A stretch of DNA of 64,000 nt from the NCBI GenBank assembly GCA_016716325.1, contig JADJWO010000001.1, positions 186,001 through 250,000 on the forward strand, written 5' to 3'. Source of the stretch: Nitrosomonadales bacterium (GTDB lineage: Bacteria > Pseudomonadota > Gammaproteobacteria > Burkholderiales > Gallionellaceae). The first letter of the stretch is position 1, and every line of letters starts with the position of its first letter. The translations under genes and the position numbers were made by a program. A model generated the notes under the pieces. The model ran no database searches. It saw only the letters and a list, made by a program, of their open reading frames with translations, and was not told where the DNA came from. Shown piece by piece: positions 50,849 to 58,295 of the stretch.

Positions 50849-51874
50849 ATGAACATTATCACCGTAGGAATCGATCTCGCCAAGAACGTGTTTGCCGTGC
50901 ATGGCGTAGATGATAACGGCAAGCCAGTATTGGTCAAACCGAAAGTTTCACGCGCGGACTTGTTACCGCTGATCGCACAACTGCCACCCTGCCTGATCGG
51001 CATGGAAGCGTGTTCCGGTGCGCACCACTGGGCGCGGCTGTTCCGGCAACACGGACACACCGTCAAACTGATGGCCCCGAAGTTCGTTGCGCCCTACCGC
51101 ATGACAGGCCGGCGCGGCAAGAACGATGCGGCAGATGCCGCAGCGATCTGCGAAGCCGTCACGCGCCCGGCCATGCTGTTTGTCCCGATCAAAGAAGAAC
51201 ACCAACAGATCATCCTGTGTCTGCACCGCACCCGACAGGGATTCGTCGAAGAACGCACCGCCAGCTACAACCGCCTGCGCGGCCTCATCGCCGAGTTCGG
51301 CATCGTCCTGCCGCAAAAAGTGGCCTGCCTGCGCCGCGAGATCGGCGCGCATCTGGAAGACCTGCCGGGCTACGCCAACCGCTGCGTAGCCGACCTGCTC
51401 ACCCACGCCGACCGGCTGGATGAGCGCATTGCCGAATACGACCGCGCCATCGCCCAGGCCGCACGCGACGACGAACGCAGCAAGCGCCTGATGAAACTCC
51501 CCGGTATTGGCCCCACCACTGCCAGCGCCTTGCTGGCCAGCATCGGTGGTGGGCACGACTTCGATAGCGGACGCCAGGTGGCGGCGTGGATCGGCCTTGT
51601 GCCGGGGCAATACAGCAGCGGCGGCAAGGCGCGCCTCGGACGCATCACCAAAGCCGGCGACAACTACCTGCGCAGCCTGCTCGTCATGGGCGCACGCGCC
51701 GTACTCAACAGCCTCGGCGACAAACAGGATCGTTTCAGCCGCTGGGCCAGATCGTTGCAGGAACGGCGCGGCTACTGGCGTGCGGTGATCGCGATCGCGG
51801 CGAAGAATGCGAGGCTGGCGTGGGCGGTGCTGAAGTACGGCGAAGATTTCAGACTGGAGCCGGGCAAAGTGTGA
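50849..51874 (+). CDS. IS110-family transposase, copy 4
   Basis: 341 aa. Identical to the other copies up to the middle, then changes such as SIGGGHDFDSGRQ and the C-terminus KYGEDFRLEPGKV. All DEDD and serine motif residues are kept, so it is probably functional. Confidence 0.95.
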   Translation: MNIITVGIDLAKNVFAVHGVDDNGKPVLVKPKVSRADLLPLIAQLPPCLIGMEACSGAHHWARLFRQHGHTVKLMAPKFVAPYRMTGRRGKNDAADAAAICEAVTRPAMLFVPIKEEHQQIILCLHRTRQGFVEERTASYNRLRGLIAEFGIVLPQKVACLRREIGAHLEDLPGYANRCVADLLTHADRLDERIAEYDRAIAQAARDDERSKRLMKLPGIGPTTASALLASIGGGHDFDSGRQVAAWIGLVPGQYSSGGKARLGRITKAGDNYLRSLLVMGARAVLNSLGDKQDRFSRWARSLQERRGYWRAVIAIAAKNARLAWAVLKYGEDFRLEPGKV

Positions 51875-52217
51875 AAACCAAAACCGTCTGCCAGAAAGAA
51901 GAAACCTGAAAGGAATATATGCGCCGCCGTGCGGCGACAAGGAATCACCGATGCACTGCCAGCGTTGATGTGAAGCGGGTTGGACCCGCGCCGGGAGAGC
52001 CTGGTTAGCTTCATGGGGAGCAGTAGAACCCGACTAACGAATGAGGCCCCGGCGCGCGTCTTTCATCAGGGTCCGGGCGATAGCCCAACATGACCGTTTG
52101 TAGTTTAGCAGTCCTTCACCTTCTCGCACGATGCAAGCGGCGCGACATGAGACGAAACGGAGAATGGCAATGAATTAGAAAATCAAAACCACTTGAGAAT
52201 TTGGGGAAGCCCTTGTA
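51875..52217 (+). ncRNA. Candidate bridge/seek RNA region of IS copy 4
   Basis: Diverged version of the 3' tail; the attC-mimicking segment reads CTAACGAATGAGG here. The differences relative to copies 1-3 give natural variation for structure prediction. Confidence 0.5.
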
Positions 52218-52273
52218 GTGGAGCTAAGGGGCTGCGCGCTTTTGCGCAGTCCCGCTTGAGCGTAGGGTTAGCC
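52218..52273 (-). other. attC of cassette 4, main part
   Basis: Interior GCTAAGGGGCTGCGCGC ... GCGCAGTCCCGCTTGAGCG to the end GTTAGCC; core CCCCAAC at 50732-50738 beyond IS copy 4. Confidence 0.8.
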
Positions 52274-52274
52274 C

Positions 52275-53039
52275 TCACGGTTGACGCGCTTTCTTTACGC
52301 TCCGTACCTGAATAAACAAATACAGAACTGCAAAGGAAAGAAACAGCTTGAAGAAGAAGTCAACGCGTTTCTCTTTATTGTAGCTATCCCACGCAGCTTC
52401 ATTCAGGTACTCTTGAGCTGGGGTCTTCTTTCCGACTGCAATCTTTCCATCAGCCAATTCTGCTTCAACGGTCGGGACACAATTTGATGTGCTTTCTCCG
52501 TAGAAGGAGATTTGAGCCATGCTGCTGGCATGATTGACAGACGGTGAAAGTTTGTCATAGCGTAGCGTAACTTGCCCCGTTGACCTTGGCCCATTAAGTG
52601 GCGGGTTGCTTGCGCTGCCCAATGAGTCAGGCCACGTTTCATAAGTGTCGAAGCCTTCACATCCTGTGAAATAGACACGAATGTTACGAAGCTCCTGATC
52701 TCCAACATTGAGAATCGTAACTTTGCTGTTATCTGTTGGATGGTATCCGATCCCGGATAGCATGGCTGGGAGAGCCTTGTAAACCTCTGAGCCAATTTTT
52801 TTGAGAAGAGGTGCAGGCAAACTATCGGATATCTTTTGGTCTGGTGAGTCGATTTGCTTAAACAAGTGGGATAGCTGCCGGTTCCATTCGTTAACCGGAT
52901 TTCTTTCATTCTTCACTTCGTACACGAAGTGTAAAGTTGGCTCAGTTAGTTTTGAATAGATGGATGGCGCAAACGGTAAGAATGCAACGACCAAAGGTAC
53001 GATAAAGTCTTTCGCTATTTGTAACCAATCTTTGTTCAT
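52275..53039 (-). CDS. Cassette 4: bitopic membrane protein of unknown function (254 aa)
   Basis: N-terminal helix (FIVPLVVAFLPFAPSIYS) and C-terminal helix (FFFKLFLSFAVLYLFIQV) flank a soluble domain of about 190 residues with beta strands (VTILNVGDQELRNIRVYFTG, STGQVTLRYDKL). The strands resemble an Ig-like or Caspase-independent effector ectodomain, but no known family was recognised. Confidence 0.7.
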   Translation of the reverse strand: MNKDWLQIAKDFIVPLVVAFLPFAPSIYSKLTEPTLHFVYEVKNERNPVNEWNRQLSHLFKQIDSPDQKISDSLPAPLLKKIGSEVYKALPAMLSGIGYHPTDNSKVTILNVGDQELRNIRVYFTGCEGFDTYETWPDSLGSASNPPLNGPRSTGQVTLRYDKLSPSVNHASSMAQISFYGESTSNCVPTVEAELADGKIAVGKKTPAQEYLNEAAWDSYNKEKRVDFFFKLFLSFAVLYLFIQVRSVKKARQP

Positions 53040-53072
53040 GAAAATCGTGCGCTCCTAGATTTGTGTAGTGAG

Positions 53073-53142
53073 GGCTAACGTAGAAGTCACCGGCGCTGCG
53101 CGGCTTTATCGCGCAGCGTCCGTGTGGACTGCCGGGTTAGCG
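53073..53142 (-). other. attC of cassette 3
   Basis: Intact 70-bp site GGCTAAC ... GTTAGCG with inner palindrome CGGCGCTGCGCGG ... GCGCAGCGTCCG; contains the stop codon of the ATPase gene. Confidence 0.88.
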
Positions 53143-54927
53143 AATTGGTCCTGCACCCAAAGGCACTCGTTGGAAAAAGATTGGGAGGTCGTATGTTCTG
53201 CTTTCCGGAGGCAATGCTCTATTAATGCATCGAAACAAACCGGCATGTTCATAAAAAGCGAAAAACTTCCGCAATGCTTCATCTAAGTGTATTTCAACCA
53301 AGTGCGTGTCAGACACTATGGATTTTCCAATGATCTTCTTTGCCTCCTTGAAGGTAATTTGATCGTGGCATTTGCCTTTGTTCATGTGCTGAATGAGCAT
53401 CGTAGCTGCCTTTTCAAACTCCCGGTTTAAACCAAGAATTGTCGTAAGGCAAAGTTCTCGGACGTCATGATATGCGGTCACCATTTGTTCACGCAAGAAC
53501 ACTGGATACTCTCCTTTCTCGTTCAGCAGAATTTGTTGATCAGGATTGTTCCGGTAATACGCCTTCGCATTTTCTAGGCACTTTTGGAGATATAAAAGAA
53601 TCACACGAGGTGTCGTAAACCCCGAGGCAAACTGGAAGTGCGAGGCGAGATACTCTGACAAATCGATGTGTTCTTGCTTGTTGGACTTGTTAACGTGTGT
53701 AACCTTTGTGGGAAATATTACGGTGATAAGTGCTTGAAACGCAGCATCATGTATGTTGATGGTGCGAGCATCGTACTCATCGCGTTTGCGCTGCTTTAAA
53801 TGTGCCCGGAGACGCAAATAGACCCTTCTTAGTTTTCTAACCCAGGAAAGCTGATCATTGGGCACGGCATCTAGTGCCTTAATTTCTTTTAGAAACGCCT
53901 TGTCGATAGTTAGTGATTTTTCGTCGCACTCCAGACGCAACCCCCCCTTTTTCTTTAGGCATGGAGCGAGATTGTGAAATATCCTGAACGCGGCAAACTG
54001 TCTGATGTCCTCCGCAGACCACCTAAGCTCCACTTTCTTTGGATCAATTTTGTCGCGACCAATTGCAGAGAAATCTAGGCGTTCATATAAATCGCGGCGG
54101 ATGAACAGCTTAAGCTTAATATTTGGATAGGATTGATAGTCACGCCAGCACTGCACCAAAGCCTGAAGAATTTCCTTCTGTGTTTCGTACTCTTCACCCG
54201 AGACAAATTCATCAAGCTTGTCGACGAGCAAGTAGACAACCGTCTTAGTATCCTTGAGAAATGAATTCAGTTCGGATTTCAACAGAGGGACGTCTAATAG
54301 CTGCGTTGAGTCGGTCGACGGATCGCCTTTTGCAGGTTCAACTGATGTGTAGAAATTAGGAATTACATAACCAAGGTGGCCTCCTTCTAGCTTTACGCCA
54401 ACCGTCTTTTTTGTCCCTTTCAAAATATCGAGTAGTCCAACTCGTTGGTGCTGAGTCCAACCAATTGTTTTGTAGAATCTGTCACGCAATGATTCAAAGC
54501 GACTGTTACTACTGAATTTTTTCGTGAGCGATTCAATACATCGGCTGAAGAAATAGAGTTCCCAAACGATTCTGTGAGATGTGTGCGGTGATTTTGTGGA
54601 ATCCTTTACTTGGGCAACGACGTGCTCACGTAAAGTTTTATATCCAAGCTCCTCGTCAATGGCAACGTAGATTTGGGAAAACTTTTCTGTTGAACGAAAT
54701 CTTAACTTGCCGTCAGAGAGAAGGCGGAATAAAGCCGTCTTTCCAGTCCCCCGCTCACCAACTACTATGGATTTGTTTTCTTCCAAAAATTCCGTGATTG
54801 GCGTAATTTGTAACGCGCATGCTTCAAGCAGTGGGTCATCTTTTCCATCAGGAGCACCAAAATCAAAAGTTGCCAAATTCGATACTGGGAACTTATCGGG
54901 AAGGTTGGAAAAGTGGGCCATGTTCAT
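53137..54927 (-). CDS. Cassette 3: Sll1717-like P-loop ATPase (596 aa)
   Basis: A large gene for a cassette. The opening FDFGAPDGKDDPLLEACAL then IVVGERGTGKTALFRLL (Walker A, near residue 60) is the pattern of the Sll1717 P-loop ATPase family; Walker B is VVYLLVDKLDEFV (about residue 235). The C-terminal half is helical without a recognised effector domain. Related STAND/AAA-like ATPases are often found in anti-phage loci, so a defence role is a reasonable hypothesis but unproven. No clear RBS before either ATG (54927, 54921). AT-rich compared with core genes. Confidence 0.8.
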   Translation of the reverse strand: MNMAHFSNLPDKFPVSNLATFDFGAPDGKDDPLLEACALQITPITEFLEENKSIVVGERGTGKTALFRLLSDGKLRFRSTEKFSQIYVAIDEELGYKTLREHVVAQVKDSTKSPHTSHRIVWELYFFSRCIESLTKKFSSNSRFESLRDRFYKTIGWTQHQRVGLLDILKGTKKTVGVKLEGGHLGYVIPNFYTSVEPAKGDPSTDSTQLLDVPLLKSELNSFLKDTKTVVYLLVDKLDEFVSGEEYETQKEILQALVQCWRDYQSYPNIKLKLFIRRDLYERLDFSAIGRDKIDPKKVELRWSAEDIRQFAAFRIFHNLAPCLKKKGGLRLECDEKSLTIDKAFLKEIKALDAVPNDQLSWVRKLRRVYLRLRAHLKQRKRDEYDARTINIHDAAFQALITVIFPTKVTHVNKSNKQEHIDLSEYLASHFQFASGFTTPRVILLYLQKCLENAKAYYRNNPDQQILLNEKGEYPVFLREQMVTAYHDVRELCLTTILGLNREFEKAATMLIQHMNKGKCHDQITFKEAKKIIGKSIVSDTHLVEIHLDEALRKFFAFYEHAGLFRCINRALPPESRTYDLPIFFQRVPLGAGPIR

Positions 54928-54961
54928 GTGTGATGTTTGAGTAGGAGAGGAGCGAAATATT

Positions 54962-55100
54962 CGCTAACGAATATAGTTAAGCGGCACCCCCGCAGTGCGG
55001 GGCAGTGCGATGCCAACATGATTTGTGGTTGGCAGCGCCCGCACCAGTGGGGCGTAGCCGTGAGCAAAGCGAACGGTGTCCGCTTGAACGAACGTTCGGC
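54962..55100 (-). other. attC of cassette 2 (long, about 139 nt)
   Basis: Arms GCTAACG ... TTAAGCGG and CCGCTTGAA ... CGTTCGGC pair, with an extra G in CCGCTTGAA as the unpaired base; long variable stem between. Confidence 0.75.
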
Positions 55101-55356
55101 GGGAGAGGGGGCGGCTTGTATATGGAAAGAGCAGTAAAGCGGGCATTACCAATTCCCTTCCAGAAAATTCGCGATGATTTTATTCAAGGCCGCGAAGCGT
55201 TGGCTCGACTGTCCGACATCAAAGCTCGCTTTATGCGGCAGTGCGAACATCGCTTCGCACGCTATCACAATTACTGCAGTTCATGAATCTGGGCGGCTTG
55301 TGTTACCACCAATCCTGTTTCCTCCCGCTTGCTACGCCGCAACCTATCCAGCTGAA
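54968..55356. repeat. Cassette 2: first of two identical 389-bp tandem cassettes
   Basis: Exact duplication of 55357-55745. Junctions fall precisely between AA and C of the core (GCTAA|C, GCTGAA|C, GCTGAA|C), as integrase strand exchange predicts. Confidence 0.88.
55122..55286 (+). CDS. Small ORF of cassette 2, opposite to array direction (54 aa)
   Basis: MERAVKRALPIPFQ then KIRDDFIQGREALARLSDIK, a basic, helical, Cys/His-ending peptide (ends HRFARYHNYCSS). A purine-rich GGGAGAGGGGG lies 12 nt upstream. Read on the plus strand, against the direction of the other cassette genes. Identity unknown; it is the only plausible ORF of the cassette outside its attC. Confidence 0.45.
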   Translation: MERAVKRALPIPFQKIRDDFIQGREALARLSDIKARFMRQCEHRFARYHNYCSS

Positions 55357-55489
55357 CGAATATAGTTAAGCGGCACCCCCGCAGTGCGGGGCAGTGCGAT
55401 GCCAACATGATTTGTGGTTGGCAGCGCCCGCACCAGTGGGGCGTAGCCGTGAGCAAAGCGAACGGTGTCCGCTTGAACGAACGTTCGGC
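55351..55489 (-). other. attC of cassette 1
   Basis: Identical to the attC of cassette 2 except for the first core (GCTGAAC). Confidence 0.75.
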
Positions 55490-55745
55490 GGGAGAGGGGG
55501 CGGCTTGTATATGGAAAGAGCAGTAAAGCGGGCATTACCAATTCCCTTCCAGAAAATTCGCGATGATTTTATTCAAGGCCGCGAAGCGTTGGCTCGACTG
55601 TCCGACATCAAAGCTCGCTTTATGCGGCAGTGCGAACATCGCTTCGCACGCTATCACAATTACTGCAGTTCATGAATCTGGGCGGCTTGTGTTACCACCA
55701 ATCCTGTTTCCTCCCGCTTGCTACGCCGCAACCTATCCAGCTGAA
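55357..55745. repeat. Cassette 1: second identical 389-bp tandem cassette, next to attI
   Basis: See cassette 2. Position next to attI marks it as the most recently inserted or duplicated. Confidence 0.88.
55511..55675 (+). CDS. Small ORF of cassette 1 (54 aa, identical to cassette 2 ORF)
   Basis: Same sequence as the ORF at 55122-55286. Opposite orientation to the array, so it would need its own promoter. Confidence 0.45.
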   Translation: MERAVKRALPIPFQKIRDDFIQGREALARLSDIKARFMRQCEHRFARYHNYCSS

Positions 55746-55844
55746 CGTAAAGTAGACACCCTAAAAAATGCCGGGAAAGGCACCTTGGCGGTGTACAATC
55801 TGGCATCCACGCTGCAATGCCTTGTTTTCATTTGAGGTGAAATT
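55746..55844 (-). other. attI site and intI leader
   Basis: The 99 bp between the last cassette junction (GCTGAA|C at 55745/55746) and the intI start codon must contain attI and the divergent promoters. A plus-strand TACAAT (55794-55799) is a possible -10 for intI; a minus-strand Pc promoter could not be identified with confidence. Confidence 0.6.
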
Positions 55845-56840
55845 ATGGCAACCCCTAATTCTTCAGATAAAAGCACCGCGCTTAAACCTCCAAAATTACT
55901 CGATCAGGTTCGCGATAAGTTGCGTGTCAAGCACTACAGCATCCGTACCGAGCAGGCTTATCTGGGCTGGATTAAACGCTATATTTACTTCCACGACAAG
56001 ACCCACCCGAAAGATTTGGGGGCGCGGGACATCGAAGCCTTTCTGACTCATCTTGCAGTCGCGGGCAAAGTTTCGGCATCCACCCAGAATCTGGCGAAGA
56101 GTTCTTTGTTGTTCCTCTACCGCGAGGTGCTGGAGATTCAGTTGCCGTGGCTGGATAACGTGACTCAGGCCAAAGCGCCCAAGCGTTTGCCTGTGGTGTT
56201 GACGGTGGCCGAGGTGCAGGCGGTGTTGTCACGCTTGAGCGGCACGCATTTGTTGATCGCGTCTTTGTTGTATGGCGGCGGGATGCGCTTGATGGAAGCG
56301 ATGCGTTTGCGCGTGAAGGATGTGGATTTCGAGCGGCACGAGATTTTGGTGCGCGAGGGCAAGGGGTTCAAGGACAGGGTGACGATGTTGCCGGAAACAG
56401 TGGTGGCGCAACTTAAGGCTCATCTGCTCAAGGTGAAAGCGCTGCATGAAGAGGATTTGGCAGCGGGTTTTGGTGAGGTGTTTCTGCCTTTCGCGCTGGA
56501 TAGGAAGTATCCGAATGCGGGGCGGGAATGGGGCTGGCAATATGTTTTCCCGTCAAGGAATCTGTCGGTCGATCCGCGTTCCGGCAAGACGCGCCGACAC
56601 CATGTGGATGAGAAGGGCGTGCAGCGTGCGGTGAAACAAGCCGTGCGCGATGCCGGGCTGGCGAAGCCGGCCACGCCGCATACCTTGCGTCATTCCTTTG
56701 CCACGCACCTGCTGCAAAGCGGTTACGACATCCGTACCGTGCAGGAGTTGCTCGGTCATTCCGATGTTTCCACCACCATGATCTACACCCATGTGCTGAA
56801 CAAAGGCGGGCGAGGTGTGGTGAGTCCGCTGGATAGATAG
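55845..56840 (+). CDS. intI: Integron integrase
   Basis: 331 aa tyrosine recombinase, ATG with GAGGTG upstream. Catalytic residues R148 (GGGMRLMEA), H279 and R282 (PHTLRHSFATHLL), H305 (ELLGHSDV) and Y314 (TTMIYTHV). The IntI-specific insertion between the R and the second box is present (KYPNAGREWGWQYVFPS, residues 221-237) and separates it from XerC/D. It captures and excises cassettes by folding single-stranded attC. Divergent from the array, as in all integrons. The frame and motifs are intact, so it is likely active. Confidence 0.95.
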   Translation: MATPNSSDKSTALKPPKLLDQVRDKLRVKHYSIRTEQAYLGWIKRYIYFHDKTHPKDLGARDIEAFLTHLAVAGKVSASTQNLAKSSLLFLYREVLEIQLPWLDNVTQAKAPKRLPVVLTVAEVQAVLSRLSGTHLLIASLLYGGGMRLMEAMRLRVKDVDFERHEILVREGKGFKDRVTMLPETVVAQLKAHLLKVKALHEEDLAAGFGEVFLPFALDRKYPNAGREWGWQYVFPSRNLSVDPRSGKTRRHHVDEKGVQRAVKQAVRDAGLAKPATPHTLRHSFATHLLQSGYDIRTVQELLGHSDVSTTMIYTHVLNKGGRGVVSPLDR

Positions 56841-57106
56841 GACGGGGATTTACAATTGGTAAATTCAATTGACAATTTGTAAGTAGTTTGGAAAATCAGG
56901 AAGATGTTCAGGAATGCACAGTGGCTTGGTTGGAAAGATTAGTCATACGTGTAACTCATTATGGATGTTTCCATAATTAATGACATTCGCGCCGTCATTC
57001 CCGCTTGCGCGGGAATGACGCGGTTTTTTCACTCGACTTCATTTCTGATCATCTTGTCCTGATTTATGGAAGGCTCAATAATTAGAAGTAAAGGCATGAC
57101 CAAACT
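56841..57106. other. Repeat-filled gap between intI and the permease gene
   Basis: No gene. Holds an AT-rich inverted repeat (TTACAA / TTGTAA, 56850-56882) and MITE-like copy A (56969-57071) with a palindromic unit inside. The permease start follows 36 nt later. Confidence 0.6.
56969..57071. repeat. MITE-like repeat, copy A
   Basis: Ends TTCCATAA / TTATGGAA (8-bp inverted), with a GTCATTCCCGC palindrome and CACTCGACTTCATTTCTGAT inside. Copies B and C lie at 61.8 and 62.1 kb. Confidence 0.7.
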
Positions 57107-58084
57107 TTGATCGCCTATCTCGTCCGCCGCTTCCTCTACGCCATCCCCATCCTGATCGGGGTGAACCTGCTCACCTTTATCTTGTTCTTTGTGGTGAACA
57201 CGCCGGACGACATGGCGCGCATGCAGCTCGGCATCAAGCGCGTCACGCCGGAGGCCATCGAGAAATGGAAGCAGCAGCGCGGCTACGACAAGCCGTTGCT
57301 CGTCAACAGCGCGGTGAGCGGTGTTGACAAGGTCACCGATACCATCTTCTGGCAGAAGTCGGCCAGTATGTTCGCTTTCGATTTCGGCTATTCGGACGAC
57401 GGGCGCAGCATCGGCCGCGAGATCGCGACGCGCATGGGGCCCAGCCTGGCCATCGCGCTGCCCACCTTCCTCATCGGCCTCGTGGTGTATGTCAGCTTTG
57501 CGTTGCTGATGACGCTGTTCCGTGCCACCGCGCTGGATTGGGCGGGTGTGGCGCTGTGCGTGCTGCTGATGTCCATCTCCAGCCTGTTCTACATCATCGG
57601 CGGGCAGTTCCTGGTCAGCAAACTGTGGCATCTGGTGCCGATCTCCGGCTATGCGGGCGGGGCGGACAGCTTCAAGTTCGTGGTGTTGCCCATCCTCATC
57701 GGCGTGGTCGGCAGCGTCGGTTCCAGCAGCCGCTGGTATCGCACCATCTTCCTCGACGAGATCGGCAAGGATTATGTGCGCACTGCGCGGGCCAAGGGTC
57801 TTTCCGAGTTGCGCGTGCTGTTCACCCATGTGCTGAAGAACGCGATGATCCCGATCCTGACCGGCGTGGTGGTGGTGATCCCGTTGCTGTTCATGGGCAG
57901 TCTGCTGACCGAGTCGTTCTTCGGCATCCCCGGCCTTGGCAGCTACACCATCGACGCCATCAACGCGCAGGACTTCAGCGTGGTGCGCGCGATGGTGTTC
58001 CTCGGCTCGGTGCTGTACATCGCGGGGCTGATCCTGACCGATATCTCGTACACGATGGTTGATCCGAGGGTGAGGCTGCAATGA
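57107..58084 (+). CDS. Peptide ABC transporter permease (YejB/OppB-like)
   Basis: 325 aa from a TTG (MIAYLVRRFLYAIPILIGV is the standard OppB/DppB opening). About six transmembrane helices; the EAA loop is seen in DYVRTARAKGLSELRVLFTHVLKNAMIP. It forms the inner-membrane channel with the second permease 211 bp downstream and would receive substrate from the lipoprotein encoded at 36151-38466. No good RBS before the TTG; the MITE-like repeat ends 36 nt upstream and may have replaced the original leader. Confidence 0.9.
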   Translation: MIAYLVRRFLYAIPILIGVNLLTFILFFVVNTPDDMARMQLGIKRVTPEAIEKWKQQRGYDKPLLVNSAVSGVDKVTDTIFWQKSASMFAFDFGYSDDGRSIGREIATRMGPSLAIALPTFLIGLVVYVSFALLMTLFRATALDWAGVALCVLLMSISSLFYIIGGQFLVSKLWHLVPISGYAGGADSFKFVVLPILIGVVGSVGSSSRWYRTIFLDEIGKDYVRTARAKGLSELRVLFTHVLKNAMIPILTGVVVVIPLLFMGSLLTESFFGIPGLGSYTIDAINAQDFSVVRAMVFLGSVLYIAGLILTDISYTMVDPRVRLQ

Positions 58085-58101
58085 CAAGCCATACAGGAAT
58101 C

Positions 58102-58280
58102 CGTCATTCCCGCGCAGGCGGGAATCCGCTTCAAGGCTCTGCGGCGGCCATTGCTGACCTCCGTCATTCCCGCGCAGGCGGGAATCCAGTTAACAAGAAC
58201 ATTCTCGCGCAGCGAGACAAGACGGTTGTTCGCTTCGCGAGCTATTTATCTTGCTGGATTCCCGCCTGCGCGGGAATGAC
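58102..58280. repeat. Three GTCATTCCCGC-type units between the permease genes
   Basis: Units at 58102-58127, 58162-58188 (same orientation) and 58253-58280 (inverted); they occupy nearly all of the intergenic space. Confidence 0.85.
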
Positions 58281-58295
58281 GATGGCGGGTTTTTC

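Larger units (their letters stand above)
50739..52218 (+). mobile_element. IS1111-type insertion sequence, copy 4 (mosaic), in the attC of cassette 4
   Basis: About 1479 bp. The 5' 640 bp are identical to copy 1, but from about 51381 onward it differs at many positions, and the tail has small indels. Inserted after CCCCAAC; right flank TGGAGCTAAGGGGCTG. Confidence 0.9.

Noticed and set aside
50963..51940. 325-codon minus-strand frame opposite the copy 4 transposase
   Set aside because: Antisense shadow; the same region in copies 1-3 is broken into shorter frames.
54964..55152. 62-codon minus-strand ORF in each 389-bp cassette
   Set aside because: It lies largely within the attC palindrome and has shadow-like composition; the plus-strand 54-aa ORF is more protein-like, though still unproven.
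42170..55745. Regular repeated palindromes considered as a CRISPR array
   Set aside because: The repeats are 60-139 bp attC sites with variable interiors and gene-sized spacing, and no cas genes are present.
55746..55844. LexA box or clear Pc promoter in the attI region
   Set aside because: No CTGT-N8-ACAG match and no well-spaced -35/-10 pair on the minus strand could be supported.
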